Below, piece by piece: positions 31,534 to 40,527 of a stretch of DNA of 45,245 bases. The position numbers and the translations under genes are program-made. Source of the stretch: a virus; IMG/VR virus record IMGVR_UViG_3300032046_004340, positions 1-45,245 of that record. One strand, 5' to 3'. The notes below the pieces were generated by a model. The model was not told the origin of the DNA. It made no database searches and saw nothing but the letters and a program-made list of their open reading frames with translations. The stretch's first letter is position 1. Each line of letters starts with the position of its first letter.

Positions 31534-33053
31534 CAATCTATTCAAAAATAACGATTGGAGGAAGCGAAGTAGAAGATAATTATGATTATAATGTCAATAA
31601 GAGCATAGGGGAAAACAACCAATCCAGCAACTTTGATATAAATATAGAGAACTTTGCTGGAAGGAATAAAAATAATTATGTAATTGGAGATGAAGTAATA
31701 ATTTATGCAGATCTAAATATTACTCCACCAATAACAAAGATATTCGCAGGAATATTGGAAGACAAGAAATTCAGGGGAAGGGAGAATGACGAAAAGATGG
31801 ACTTGAGCGGAAGGGACTATTCAGCACGGCTCATGGACAGAACAGTAGAACCAGAAGTCTACACAAATCTTCCAGCAGGAAGCATAGTCAAAGACATAAT
31901 AGATAAATATACAAACAATATAACAACTACAAATGTCCAGGATTCTCCAATGATAATAGATAGAATAACTTTTAACCAAACTCCTCTATTTGATGCAGTC
32001 AAAAAGATGGCAGACCTGTCAAATTACACATTCTATGTTGATGAGAATAAAGACCTTCATTTTGAGCCAAAGGCAGGATCAAGCAGTGGCTATACTTTTG
32101 ACAATACAAATTTAAAGGAAGTAGAATTCAAGGACCAAAGGGACGGAATCTATAATCAGGTATGGGTCTATGGGGACAGATATCTTGATGGATTCAAGGA
32201 AACATTTACTGGTGTAGCAGGGAGCATATATACTCTTTTATATAATCCTCACAATACTTCCGTGCAAATGAGCGGAACAATCCCAATTGTAATACAGCCT
32301 GGCGGAATTTATAATATTACTTATGGAGTTGGAAGCATGATCAGATATTTGGTCAATTTTGATGATAAACAAATCATACTTACATCTGGCACTTCACAAG
32401 GCAATAATTTGTATATAGGAAGCAAAATAGATGTAATTTATAATAGAAGCCTTCCAATTGTGAAAGTGGGAGACAATGAAGTAAGCAAGGCAAAATATGG
32501 CACAAGGATCAAAGTCATACAAGATAAAGACATAAAGGATCCAGCGACCGCAGAGCAAATACTTACCAGGGAACTTGAAAAATCAGGAGAACCAGTCAAG
32601 GAAGGAAAATTAAGCATTAAAGGGCTTGCCAATATCATTCCAGGACAGACCTGCATAGTCAATGTGCCGAATCATGGAGTGAATAATCAAACATACGATA
32701 TACTTGAAGCAAACTACAATTTCAGCAAAGAAAACAATCTAAACGATGACATTTTGAGTATAAAAGTAAATAAAAAAATACCAGACATCACAGATACTAT
32801 GAAGGATATATATCTTCAACTCAAGAAACTCCAAAGTGCAGACATATCGACAAGCGACTTCATAACGAGATATCAATACACTGCAGGAAGTGAAGGAATA
32901 AGGCAAAGCGGATTGAAAGTGTGGACTCAGAATATAGGCAGCAGTTTCATATTGAACCATCCAGTAAATAGTCTACTTGGAAGCTATACAAGCCATTCTC
33001 TTGGGTCATGGTATCCTGGAAGCATTTTAAATTGGTCAGGAGGATATTTTTAA
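31530..33053 (+). CDS. baseplate hub / late-control D-like tail protein
   Basis: 507 residues, ATGA overlap. The DLSGRDYSARLMDRTVE segment and the KDIIDKYTNNITTTN strand-helix resemble gpD/Mu gp44-type baseplate hub proteins. So do FDAVKKMADLSNYTFYVDEN and a long beta-rich part. It would cap the tail tip and hold fibres. Ser/Gly-rich C-terminus (SHSLGSWYPGSILNWSGG) may contact the fibres encoded after it. Confidence 0.78.
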   Translation: MTIYSKITIGGSEVEDNYDYNVNKSIGENNQSSNFDINIENFAGRNKNNYVIGDEVIIYADLNITPPITKIFAGILEDKKFRGRENDEKMDLSGRDYSARLMDRTVEPEVYTNLPAGSIVKDIIDKYTNNITTTNVQDSPMIIDRITFNQTPLFDAVKKMADLSNYTFYVDENKDLHFEPKAGSSSGYTFDNTNLKEVEFKDQRDGIYNQVWVYGDRYLDGFKETFTGVAGSIYTLLYNPHNTSVQMSGTIPIVIQPGGIYNITYGVGSMIRYLVNFDDKQIILTSGTSQGNNLYIGSKIDVIYNRSLPIVKVGDNEVSKAKYGTRIKVIQDKDIKDPATAEQILTRELEKSGEPVKEGKLSIKGLANIIPGQTCIVNVPNHGVNNQTYDILEANYNFSKENNLNDDILSIKVNKKIPDITDTMKDIYLQLKKLQSADISTSDFITRYQYTAGSEGIRQSGLKVWTQNIGSSFILNHPVNSLLGSYTSHSLGSWYPGSILNWSGGYF

Positions 33054-33063
33054 GGAGGTAAAA

Positions 33064-33423
33064 ATGATTTTGAATTGGACAAAAAATCAGACAGCACTTT
33101 TATTAGCTGGAAGCTCTTCGACTTACCCAACATACTTTATGATAGGAAGCGGCAGCGGAACAACAAATGCAACTGATACAATATTAGTTCATGCATGGGA
33201 CAGGCAAGCAGTCACATCTATTAATGCAAATACAACTCAAAAAGTCAAATGGACAGGAGACTGGACAAGTGTCGAGATGTCAGGGCTTAATTTGACTGAA
33301 TTTGGATTATGCGCGAGCGGGGCAACAACCACAGGAAGCATGTGGAGTAAGACAGGAATTCCATCTATCACATTTGATGGGAGTAATGAATTAAGGATAG
33401 ATGAAAATTGGCAAACTTATTAA
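33064..33423 (+). CDS. baseplate/fibre attachment protein, 119 aa
   Basis: Strong GGAGGT before ATG 33064. Beta-rich (FMIGSGSGTTNATDTILVHA, WTGDWTSVEMSGLNLTEFGL). The pattern of a short sandwich ending with a Trp/Asn strand is typical of small tail tip or baseplate upper proteins. Family unknown. It is the last gene before a late promoter. Confidence 0.6.
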   Translation: MILNWTKNQTALLLAGSSSTYPTYFMIGSGSGTTNATDTILVHAWDRQAVTSINANTTQKVKWTGDWTSVEMSGLNLTEFGLCASGATTTGSMWSKTGIPSITFDGSNELRIDENWQTY

Positions 33424-33424
33424 T

Positions 33425-33455
33425 AGTATATACTCAATCAATCAAAATATAAATA
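33425..33455 (+). promoter_or_regulatory. late promoter: palindrome plus TATA box (before fibre gene)
   Basis: Perfect AGTATATACT at 33425-33434, then CAATCAATCAA, then TATA box AATATAAATA at 33446-33455. ATG 33477 is 21 bases further, fitting a leaderless message. The CAATCAATCAA spacer is nearly the same as in the copy before the portal gene. Confidence 0.76.
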
Positions 33456-33476
33456 ACTTAAGAAATTTAAAATAAT

Positions 33477-33983
33477 ATGGCAGAAGGAGTTTTTCCAAAA
33501 ATAGCAGGAGATGCGCTATACGCAAGTGAAATAAATAGTTTTGCTCTTGGTACAAGATGTTTTGGAGCTGGTTCAACAATTTGGGTGCTTAGTGGCACTG
33601 CCTATCAAGATGCAGGCAGTGTTGTAATTAATGCAGGAAGTTTAACAAATCCTGCTTTCTTATCCATCTATACGAGAGTTCAATCTAACTATGAGAGTCC
33701 TGCTGGAACAATTTTAGTAATACAAATTTCAGGAATATCAACAAATTATAGCATTGGTCTTTCTGGTAACCAATCTTTTATTTCACTTAATGCTCTAATA
33801 GGAAGCCCATATATTGGCGGTATTAGTGGATTTAACGAGGGTGTGTATTTTTCTGCTGATTGTGAGGGTTTGAACGCTTTGGACCCTCTTGTAATAAAAT
33901 TTAAGTTAAAAACTGGAACATCTGCAGTTGGAAGTGCAAGGCTGTTTCCTTATGTTATATTTGGGCAGAAAACCACTTATTAA
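33477..33983 (+). CDS. tail fibre-like protein, 168 aa
   Basis: Opens MAEGVFPKIAGDALYASEIN, the pattern of fibre proteins that begin with a short attachment segment. The rest is Gly/Ser/Ala-rich beta structure (VVINAGSLTNPAFLSIYTRV). It shares the GSxI/GSV style with the longer fibre at 34918. Possible receptor-binding or fibre shaft protein. It is the first gene of the last structural unit. Confidence 0.62.
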   Translation: MAEGVFPKIAGDALYASEINSFALGTRCFGAGSTIWVLSGTAYQDAGSVVINAGSLTNPAFLSIYTRVQSNYESPAGTILVIQISGISTNYSIGLSGNQSFISLNALIGSPYIGGISGFNEGVYFSADCEGLNALDPLVIKFKLKTGTSAVGSARLFPYVIFGQKTTY

Positions 33984-33984
33984 A

Positions 33985-34527
33985 ATGAAATGGCTGTTAA
34001 AATTATTAGGAAGTGAAGAAGATTACTGGAAAGAACAATATGAAATAAGTAAAAAGAATTATGATGAATTGCTTATCGAGTGTGAAAAACTGAAAACAAC
34101 CATAGAAGAACTGAAAAAACAGCAGAATCTTGTTGAGCCAAAAGTTTATGGGACAATCACATTTAAAGAATTATGGGATTTACTGAGACCGCTAACAAGT
34201 GCTTTATTTTTAAGTGATGAAACTTATAGCTTAACTACAAAAGAAGAAGCAGAAAAATTCAGCAAAGAGACAAAAGTTCAGTATAACAAATGGTTAAAAG
34301 AACAATTTGATTGTGATGAGTTTAGCTTCGCTAGTATGGGTTATTGGAATGAGGGATTGAAACAATTTGCCTATGGAATTGCATGGAGCAAAACACATGC
34401 TTTTAACATCATGATTGACAACAAAAAGCAAATATGGATAGTTGAACCACAAAACAATATATATTTTAAATTAGAAGATATAAAAATAAACAAATTATAT
34501 TATCCCTTAAGATTGATTTTGATATAA
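33985..34527 (+). CDS. tail-region protein with a papain/transglutaminase-like Cys-His-Glu site
   Basis: Start at 33985 (a longer frame to 33928 lies in the previous gene). 180 residues. N-terminal 50 residues are a coiled coil. Then Cys110 in FDCDEFSFASMGYW, His138 in THAFNIMID and Glu154 in WIVEPQN line up as a possible Cys-His-Glu catalytic triad in a transglutaminase/papain-like fold. It might crosslink or cleave a surface polymer, or be an inactive binding domain. The reading is mine and not confirmed. Confidence 0.55.
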   Translation: MKWLLKLLGSEEDYWKEQYEISKKNYDELLIECEKLKTTIEELKKQQNLVEPKVYGTITFKELWDLLRPLTSALFLSDETYSLTTKEEAEKFSKETKVQYNKWLKEQFDCDEFSFASMGYWNEGLKQFAYGIAWSKTHAFNIMIDNKKQIWIVEPQNNIYFKLEDIKINKLYYPLRLILI

Positions 34528-34528
34528 A

Positions 34529-34711
34529 ATGCCAAAAATAAACATATCAGAAAAACAAGTAAGTGAATTTATAGAAGGCATGAATCATCGTATGACTAGT
34601 ATAGAGGGAAAGACTGGAAAAATAGAAATAAATGTCCAATGGATGAAAAGAATTGGATATTACATGTCCGGAATAATTACTGCTATTGCAATTAAATTGA
34701 TGTTTTTATAG
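34529..34711 (+). CDS. XhlA-like small membrane protein
   Basis: 60 residues. Amphipathic helix (EFIEGMNHRMTSIEGKTGKI) followed by one hydrophobic helix at the C-terminus (YYMSGIITAIAIKLMFL). This is the layout of XhlA-like accessory proteins that sit next to holins. The gene after it is a membrane protein, so they may act together. Lysis is inference. Confidence 0.62.
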   Translation: MPKINISEKQVSEFIEGMNHRMTSIEGKTGKIEINVQWMKRIGYYMSGIITAIAIKLMFL

Positions 34712-34719
34712 GAGGAAAA

Positions 34720-34911
34720 ATGGCACAATACAGCATAGGAATAGGAATTTGGAAGAGCATAAAAAATGTGGCAATTGTAATGGGGATCCCTGCTTTGGTT
34801 TTATTGTTAGATAACTACACACAGTGGGTACCTAATGAATACAATGTAATTGCACTTCCAATAATAGGATTGATTTCCTATTTCGTAAAGAACTATATTC
34901 AAAATAGATAA
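34720..34911 (+). CDS. holin-like membrane protein
   Basis: 63 residues, start after GGAGG. Two hydrophobic helices (NVAIVMGIPALVLLLD and VIALPIIGLISYFV) separated by a polar turn, with a basic tail (KNYIQNR). Size and topology fit a small class II holin. No endolysin is visible, so another membrane role is possible. Confidence 0.62.
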   Translation: MAQYSIGIGIWKSIKNVAIVMGIPALVLLLDNYTQWVPNEYNVIALPIIGLISYFVKNYIQNR

Positions 34912-34917
34912 GAAAAG

Positions 34918-36234
34918 ATGGCAGAACAAATAATAGATGGAATAGGAAGCGGTAACGCCGCCATAGTTGATAATACACACAGATTATGGATATGCGGGAG
35001 CATAACATCCATGCCTGCAGTATCGGTATCGGCAACCACTGGAAGCGAGAGCTATTTATTTGCTAAGTCAGGTGCCGAATACTTTCCCCTTACATGTACC
35101 TCTGGCACTGATGGAGGAACACTCAACATAGCTGGAACATTCAGTGCAACCACCGGTTCTGAAGCATACATAAAGGGAGGATCAATAATTACTTATGGAG
35201 TCGGATCTGTTTATCTTGCTGGAGGAATAGGATCTGTAAGAACTGAAGGAGTGGGTAGTGTAGTTATATCAGGAACATCCATCCCTCCTTGGAGAGGAAT
35301 AGGAAGCATATTATTGAGCCAAGTAGGAAGTGTAATGATTTCAGGAACAGCACAAATTGCCGGATCTATTTGGTCAATGCCAAATGTCAGTGTAAGTGCC
35401 GGATCTGAGCAGTGGATTAAAGGAGGAAGTATTCAGACATATTCTCCATTAGGAAGCACTTTTATCTTAGGCAGCATTTATTCTACAGGAAGCATTAACA
35501 TTGCCACAAATTTATCTTCTCTAGGCAGTTGGACCGGATATGTTGGAAGCATTTGGAGTATGCCGAATGTTTCTGTATCAACTGGTTCCGAATCCTGGAT
35601 TAAAGGAGGTTCTATTCAGACATACACGCCTTTAGGCAGTACTTTTGTATTGGGTTCCATTTATACGACTGGAAGTGTAAGAATAGCAAATCTTTATGAA
35701 GGAAGTGAAGTTTGGTTGAAAGCAGGTTCTATACAAACCTATACTCCACTTGGAAGCACTTTTGTATTGGGAAGTGTCTATATCGCAGGAAGCATATTTT
35801 TTGGTGGAGTAGGAAGTGTAGTTGTGAGCAACCTTCCAGCAGTGGGCAGTTATACGGGAATGTCAAATGGTTCTATATTCTGGGGAGGAGGAGTAGGAAG
35901 CATAGTCATATCAGGAACAACTCCCATACAAAAGAGACCATTTATTTATACTGGAAGCCTAATTGCTTCTGGCGGAACACTAGCGACGGGATTTATTGGA
36001 TCTCATGTTGTATCATTAAATAATGAGGTCAGTTGGATCAGTGTTATTGGAAGCACTGGAAGCACATATCAGTTTAAAGTTGAAGACAGTGAAGGATATC
36101 CAATTCTTTCATATATGCCTCGCTCAGGGCGCATGTCTTATCTGACTCCATTTCTGACCAGTGGAAATATAGTATTCACGATATCAGGCGCGCAGGTAAG
36201 CGGAAACTATCCATTGAGAGTAGGATACACTTAA
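34918..36234 (+). CDS. repetitive tail fibre, GS(I/V) beta-helix-like
   Basis: 438 residues made of repeated turns of GSI, GSV or GST, for example GSIQTYTPLGSTFVLGSIY. Three long repeats (residues 149-195, 209-256 and 261-292) share IWSMPNVSVS, GSE-x-W-(I/L)-K, GSIQTY and PLGSTF. Regular spacing of GS turns suggests a beta-helix or triple beta-spiral shaft. The C-terminal 100 residues (RPFIYTGSLIASGGTLATGF onward) are a non-repeating tip, probably the receptor binder. No signal peptide. Confidence 0.72.
   Translation: MAEQIIDGIGSGNAAIVDNTHRLWICGSITSMPAVSVSATTGSESYLFAKSGAEYFPLTCTSGTDGGTLNIAGTFSATTGSEAYIKGGSIITYGVGSVYLAGGIGSVRTEGVGSVVISGTSIPPWRGIGSILLSQVGSVMISGTAQIAGSIWSMPNVSVSAGSEQWIKGGSIQTYSPLGSTFILGSIYSTGSINIATNLSSLGSWTGYVGSIWSMPNVSVSTGSESWIKGGSIQTYTPLGSTFVLGSIYTTGSVRIANLYEGSEVWLKAGSIQTYTPLGSTFVLGSVYIAGSIFFGGVGSVVVSNLPAVGSYTGMSNGSIFWGGGVGSIVISGTTPIQKRPFIYTGSLIASGGTLATGFIGSHVVSLNNEVSWISVIGSTGSTYQFKVEDSEGYPILSYMPRSGRMSYLTPFLTSGNIVFTISGAQVSGNYPLRVGYT
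35362..35793 (+). repeat. three degenerate in-frame repeats in the fibre gene
   Basis: 35362-35502, 35542-35685 and 35698-35793. The protein is conserved (GSIQTY, PLGSTF, LGS-(I/V)-Y) while many third positions differ (for example ggaagtattcag against ggttctattcag). This indicates old duplications kept by selection on the protein. Confidence 0.75.
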
Positions 36235-36235
36235 A

Positions 36236-39200
36236 ATGTCTTTTCGAAAGAGGATTACAAAGAGCAAGATTTTTGTTTTTGGTGGCGGAACATTTGTAAC
36301 TTTTCTTGTTTTATTATTAAGTTTGTCTTATTTAGGAATTAATACAGAATATTCAGAAGACATAATTTGTGGAAGCAAATGTGTAAGTTATTTCAATATA
36401 ACTCTAACTAATTATTCTTTATGTCTTGGCTCAACTTTCAAAGGATTATATTTTGATAAAAATATTTCTTATGAGATTTATAAGGCAGATTTAAGATATT
36501 CAAGAAACAATCCAGATAGATGGAAACTCTATAATTTTACTGCTAATAAATGCCTTGAGAAAGGAAAGAAATATGAATTTAAATTAATTGGATACAAAAA
36601 TCCTTCTGATACAATTAAATGGGGAGTAAATTTGCAAGGGAAAGATATAGACCCTTATTGGTATGGAACTTCGGGAATAGTTATTAATCCCTTCCAGCCA
36701 AATCCAGAACGAGCATATTACACAATTTCTATTGACAGAGGAATTAAGATAACTGGAGAAGACTGGATGGCAAGATATTCTATTCATTTCAGAGTTAATA
36801 ATCAAATCTATAATTGGGATGCTATTCCTTCTTCAATTAAGAAAAATCCTTGGGTAATTCAAACAGATGAAAATACTTATAAATATGGCTATGATTTTTC
36901 CAATATATCAACAAACATAAAAAATAATTTGCAAAATGTCATCTTGCATTTAGAAGAGATTGAAGGCTTAACTTTAGATGACATAAGAAAAGAAGGAAAC
37001 ACATTTATAATTAAAGATAAGGTTTATATCTCACATGATGATATTTTAGTTAATTATACAATTCCAATTATAAACAAGACAGATATAGTCATAGGAAATT
37101 TAGCAAATAATTTTATAGCTAATGGAGATGGAACTTGGAACATAACTTTTGACCCAACAATTACAATAACAGAATCAAATGTAATATCAATTTCTAATTT
37201 AGTTAATGTCACAGCAGAAAGTGTAAATAGCTATAATTATACTCATCTTAATATTTCAACAATTTCGCCTTATGATAGTTTGATTTTTTATTTGAATTTT
37301 GACAAGGATACAACAGATACTTTAGTTCCTGCTTGGAAAGCTGTAGATTGGTCAAAAAATAATAATGATGGAACATCAGGTGGAAATGTATCAGTTAACA
37401 CTTCTATAGCTTGTCCATATGATAATTGTGCTCATTTTACTGGAAATACAAATAGCTATATAAGAATGACTCCTGCATTTAACTTTACAGGAAACGCCAC
37501 AATAATGTTATGGACATATTATCCTGTAAATACAGGAACAAGAGATTATTATTTAGGGTGTAATTCGACATCTGTTGTGCCCATAGATACTTTGCCGTTT
37601 TACTGGTATAGAGGTGATAGCCAAACTTATTTAAGAGTTACATTTAGAAACGAAACAAATGGAATTATGAGTTTAATGGGTTCAACAGATTCTATAAGAA
37701 CTCCTTCAGGAGCTAATAATCTTACAAGCGGATGGCATCATGTTGCTTTGGTTTTTAATGGAACGAGCTTAATACTTTATTATGATGGGGCTTTTGACGA
37801 GCAAAGAGCTTCATTTGGGACAAGCATAGCTCCAATGACTTCTAAAGATTGGCAAATTAGCAGTCATCACTCCTCTTATAACGATGCCTTTTATCTCGAT
37901 GAAGTTATGATGTTTAACACTGGTTTATCTGCCTCACAAATTTCAGCAATTTATAACAATCAGTCTTCAAGATTTGTAGAAAAAGGAACTCAAAGCTTAA
38001 TAATAGACGGATGTATAAATAAAACAACAGGATTAACTTGTGCAGCTATTTACGATGAAACTGCCTGTGATGAACAAACTGGAGAATGCTTGTGGGTAGT
38101 TGATGAATGTGTTAATTTAGGTGGAAGCCCTAAATGCACTAATTTTCTAAGTAACCAAACTTGTGTGTCTTATGATGACACCCAACCAGAAAACTCTGCT
38201 TGTATTTGGAGATTTGGAGAAGACACAGCTGAAAATAGAGTTAATGTGACAACTTTATTTGAAAATAATTCAGGTAGTTTAGTGAATTTAAGTGTAGGAT
38301 ATAAAAATACAACAGGATGGTTCTATACTTCTCCTCAAACTTTAAATTTTAATACAAGCCATATCTTTAATATTTCTTCTACAATTAATGGATTATCTAA
38401 ATTAAGCTTAAACTACACTCAAATAGCAGGCAATTCTTCAAATCCTTTTTATTCTCCGATTATGTATGGTGATATAATCTTAGATACTTGGAATGTAAGT
38501 GAAGAAGAAGAAGGAATTACAGCTTGCCAAATGTTAATTAACCCTGGAACTTACATTCAAACAGCAAATATTGTTCCAAATAATGATACCCAATGTATTG
38601 CAATTATAGGTAAAAATATAACTTATGATTGTAATGGATTTAAAATAGATAACTCTACTTATTCAGGAATAGGCATCTATGCTACACAATTTAATGCAAC
38701 TATAAAAAATTGTAATATAACAGTGAATAACTATGCAATAGAATTAACTGGCTATAACTCATCAGTTATTAACAATACTCTTCGTTCAACAAGTAATTAT
38801 GGACTTTATTTACTTAGTCAAGGCAATCACCAAATAATGAACAATACTATAAGCAGAATTAGGTTTTCCGCATCAAACAATAGTGTTTTCACGAATAATA
38901 ATCTAATAGCAGGCAGTTATGGATTATACATATCTTCTTCTTACAATAATCTTTTTACAACAGGCAATTATTCAGGTAATTCTCTTTATGATATTTACAT
39001 GACTGGCTCTCTAAACAATACTTTTTTAAACATAACTTATTCTACAGAATTGTTAGAAGATACATCATCTCTAATAAGAAAATGGTATTATCGAGCATAT
39101 GTTAATGATACAAATGGAAATAATGTAAGTAATGCGAATGTAACAGCTTATAATATTTCAAATTCTTATAACTTTAATTTAACAACAGATAACACAGGTT

Positions 39201-39742
39201 ATACCCAACTTGGAGAGATTATAGATTATATAAATAATGAAACAAAGAATTATTATTCTCTTTATAACATAACAGCAATTAATTCAAGTTATTATCTTAA
39301 TAGCCATACTTACAATGTAACTTCCAACCAAAGCAACTACAAAGATGTTTTTACATTAAATAGTAGTGTTGTTGCAGTTTGTAATATGTCGGATGTTATA
39401 GTAAGCGTTTGGGCTTGGCAAAGCAAGTTCATAGATGGATTTAATGATGAATTCTGCACATCGATTCCAATCAATGCGACTTTTGGGGAGCAGATTTGGA
39501 GTTACGCAAATGGAAGATTTATAAGTGGGATTGGAACATCATCTCCTTTGCCTTCAGTGGACGAGGCTGACAACTGTAATTTGACAGACATAGCAATAAG
39601 TATGTGGTGTTATTCTGGGGAAAGAGAGATTAATGGAATAGATACATCAACTCATCCATATGTTCCTGTGAACTCGACAATAGGGGAATATGTTTGGGGA
39701 TGGATTGATCAATGGAAATATGTAAATAGAATAATAGGATAA
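36236..39742 (+). CDS. large membrane-anchored LamG/beta-helix surface protein
   Basis: 1168 residues, the longest gene. Residues 12-33 form a signal/anchor helix (FVFGGGTFVTFLVLLLSLSY). Then a Cys-containing ectodomain. LamG/ConA-like lectin fold at about 397-576 (GNATIMLWTYYPV, GWHHVALVFNGTSLILYYDG). Cys-rich module at about 605-665. Right-handed beta-helix at about 760-938 (NATIKNCNITVNNYAIELTG). Two short C-terminal repeats start CNMSDVIVSVW and CNLTDIAISMW. It is dense in N-x-S/T sequons. It resembles DPANN surface proteins more than viral fibres, so it may be captured from a host: adhesin, receptor mimic or virion spike. Confidence 0.8.
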   Translation: MSFRKRITKSKIFVFGGGTFVTFLVLLLSLSYLGINTEYSEDIICGSKCVSYFNITLTNYSLCLGSTFKGLYFDKNISYEIYKADLRYSRNNPDRWKLYNFTANKCLEKGKKYEFKLIGYKNPSDTIKWGVNLQGKDIDPYWYGTSGIVINPFQPNPERAYYTISIDRGIKITGEDWMARYSIHFRVNNQIYNWDAIPSSIKKNPWVIQTDENTYKYGYDFSNISTNIKNNLQNVILHLEEIEGLTLDDIRKEGNTFIIKDKVYISHDDILVNYTIPIINKTDIVIGNLANNFIANGDGTWNITFDPTITITESNVISISNLVNVTAESVNSYNYTHLNISTISPYDSLIFYLNFDKDTTDTLVPAWKAVDWSKNNNDGTSGGNVSVNTSIACPYDNCAHFTGNTNSYIRMTPAFNFTGNATIMLWTYYPVNTGTRDYYLGCNSTSVVPIDTLPFYWYRGDSQTYLRVTFRNETNGIMSLMGSTDSIRTPSGANNLTSGWHHVALVFNGTSLILYYDGAFDEQRASFGTSIAPMTSKDWQISSHHSSYNDAFYLDEVMMFNTGLSASQISAIYNNQSSRFVEKGTQSLIIDGCINKTTGLTCAAIYDETACDEQTGECLWVVDECVNLGGSPKCTNFLSNQTCVSYDDTQPENSACIWRFGEDTAENRVNVTTLFENNSGSLVNLSVGYKNTTGWFYTSPQTLNFNTSHIFNISSTINGLSKLSLNYTQIAGNSSNPFYSPIMYGDIILDTWNVSEEEEGITACQMLINPGTYIQTANIVPNNDTQCIAIIGKNITYDCNGFKIDNSTYSGIGIYATQFNATIKNCNITVNNYAIELTGYNSSVINNTLRSTSNYGLYLLSQGNHQIMNNTISRIRFSASNNSVFTNNNLIAGSYGLYISSSYNNLFTTGNYSGNSLYDIYMTGSLNNTFLNITYSTELLEDTSSLIRKWYYRAYVNDTNGNNVSNANVTAYNISNSYNFNLTTDNTGYTQLGEIIDYINNETKNYYSLYNITAINSSYYLNSHTYNVTSNQSNYKDVFTLNSSVVAVCNMSDVIVSVWAWQSKFIDGFNDEFCTSIPINATFGEQIWSYANGRFISGIGTSSPLPSVDEADNCNLTDIAISMWCYSGEREINGIDTSTHPYVPVNSTIGEYVWGWIDQWKYVNRIIG

Positions 39743-39743
39743 A

Positions 39744-39920
39744 ATGAACGAAAATAAACCAAGCGAATTGGAAAAAATCGTAAGAAAATGTAAAAGCTTA
39801 GTTATTTGTGATGTTAAAAAATGTAATATGAGAGGGGATTATTGGAAATGCTATATGGGAAACTATATAAAATGCCCTGTTTATCTTAATTGGAAAGAAT
39901 TAAAAAGAGATAAATCTTAA
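39744..39920 (+). CDS. Cys-rich small protein, 58 aa
   Basis: Begins one base after the previous stop. Five Cys residues in a Lys-rich background (KCKSLVICDVKKCNM, WKCYMGNYIKCPVYL). They could form a zinc finger or disulfide knot. Not recognised; the compact spacing supports a real gene. Confidence 0.55.
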   Translation: MNENKPSELEKIVRKCKSLVICDVKKCNMRGDYWKCYMGNYIKCPVYLNWKELKRDKS

Positions 39921-39942
39921 TATTAATGGAGGTAAAACAAAA

Positions 39943-40434
39943 ATGGATAAAATATCAAATGGTGTGGCCACACTTTTGGTTATTACTCTATTGATAGTTG
40001 GTGGATTATTTACTTATGTAGGTTTTCCACAAACAATAGAATTAAAACCAGATAAATGTGTAGCTGTGCCTTGTGAAGCAGTTGATTGTGAACCAGTAAC
40101 TTGCACACCAACAGAAGTGATCAAAGAAGTTCCTGCGCCTAGTATTTTAGATACGGCAGTTGCGACTTTTATGAAAGCAGTAGAAGATGAAGAAGACGAA
40201 GCAGGAAATTCAGTTGATGCATTGCAGGGATATGACTTTGACCAGATCAAAGTGAATAAAATTTCAAGGAACTGGAATGCGGCTTATGGAAGAGACACAA
40301 CAACAGTGAACTTTGAAATTACTTTGAAATACAAAGACCCAGCAGATGACAATAAAGCAGAAAAATATACATATGATGTGGCAGTGACTTACGAGACAGA
40401 CGAGGACACAATAGTTGAAGCAATAGAAGTTTAA
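39943..40434 (+). CDS. membrane-anchored acidic protein, 163 aa
   Basis: Start after GGAGGT. N-terminal hydrophobic helix (VATLLVITLLIVGGLFTYVG, residues 8-27). Then a short Cys-rich stalk (CVAVPCEAVDCEPVTC), an acidic linker (AVEDEEDEAGNSVDALQ) and a beta-rich domain (YKDPADDNKAEKYTYDVAVT). Probably anchored with the soluble part outside or in the virion. Function unknown. A T-tract terminator follows. Confidence 0.66.
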   Translation: MDKISNGVATLLVITLLIVGGLFTYVGFPQTIELKPDKCVAVPCEAVDCEPVTCTPTEVIKEVPAPSILDTAVATFMKAVEDEEDEAGNSVDALQGYDFDQIKVNKISRNWNAAYGRDTTTVNFEITLKYKDPADDNKAEKYTYDVAVTYETDEDTIVEAIEV

Positions 40435-40448
40435 AGTTTCAACACAAA

Positions 40449-40473
40449 TTTTTTTCCTTTTTTCCTTTTTTTT
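40449..40473 (+). terminator. archaeal T-tract terminator
   Basis: Three T runs separated by CC after the stop at 40434, without a hairpin. It closes the surface-protein unit and separates it from the tRNA promoter. Confidence 0.68.
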
Positions 40474-40498
40474 ATTAATTCTTAAATAGTAATAAACA

Positions 40499-40506
40499 TT
40501 TATAAA
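40499..40506 (+). promoter_or_regulatory. TATA box of the tRNA gene
   Basis: TTTATAAA, 21 bases before the tRNA 5' end at 40528. It shares TTTATAAACTA with the promoter at 16640. Confidence 0.7.
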
Positions 40507-40527
40507 CTATTTATTCTTTGAAATTAC

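Noticed and set aside
33928-33984. Longer start for the gene at 33985
   Set aside because: It would overlap the end of the fibre gene in another frame; ATG at 33985 follows the stop directly.
34529-34911. Complete lysis cassette
   Set aside because: Only membrane proteins are seen. No peptidoglycan or pseudomurein hydrolase motif, so a lysis role is left open.
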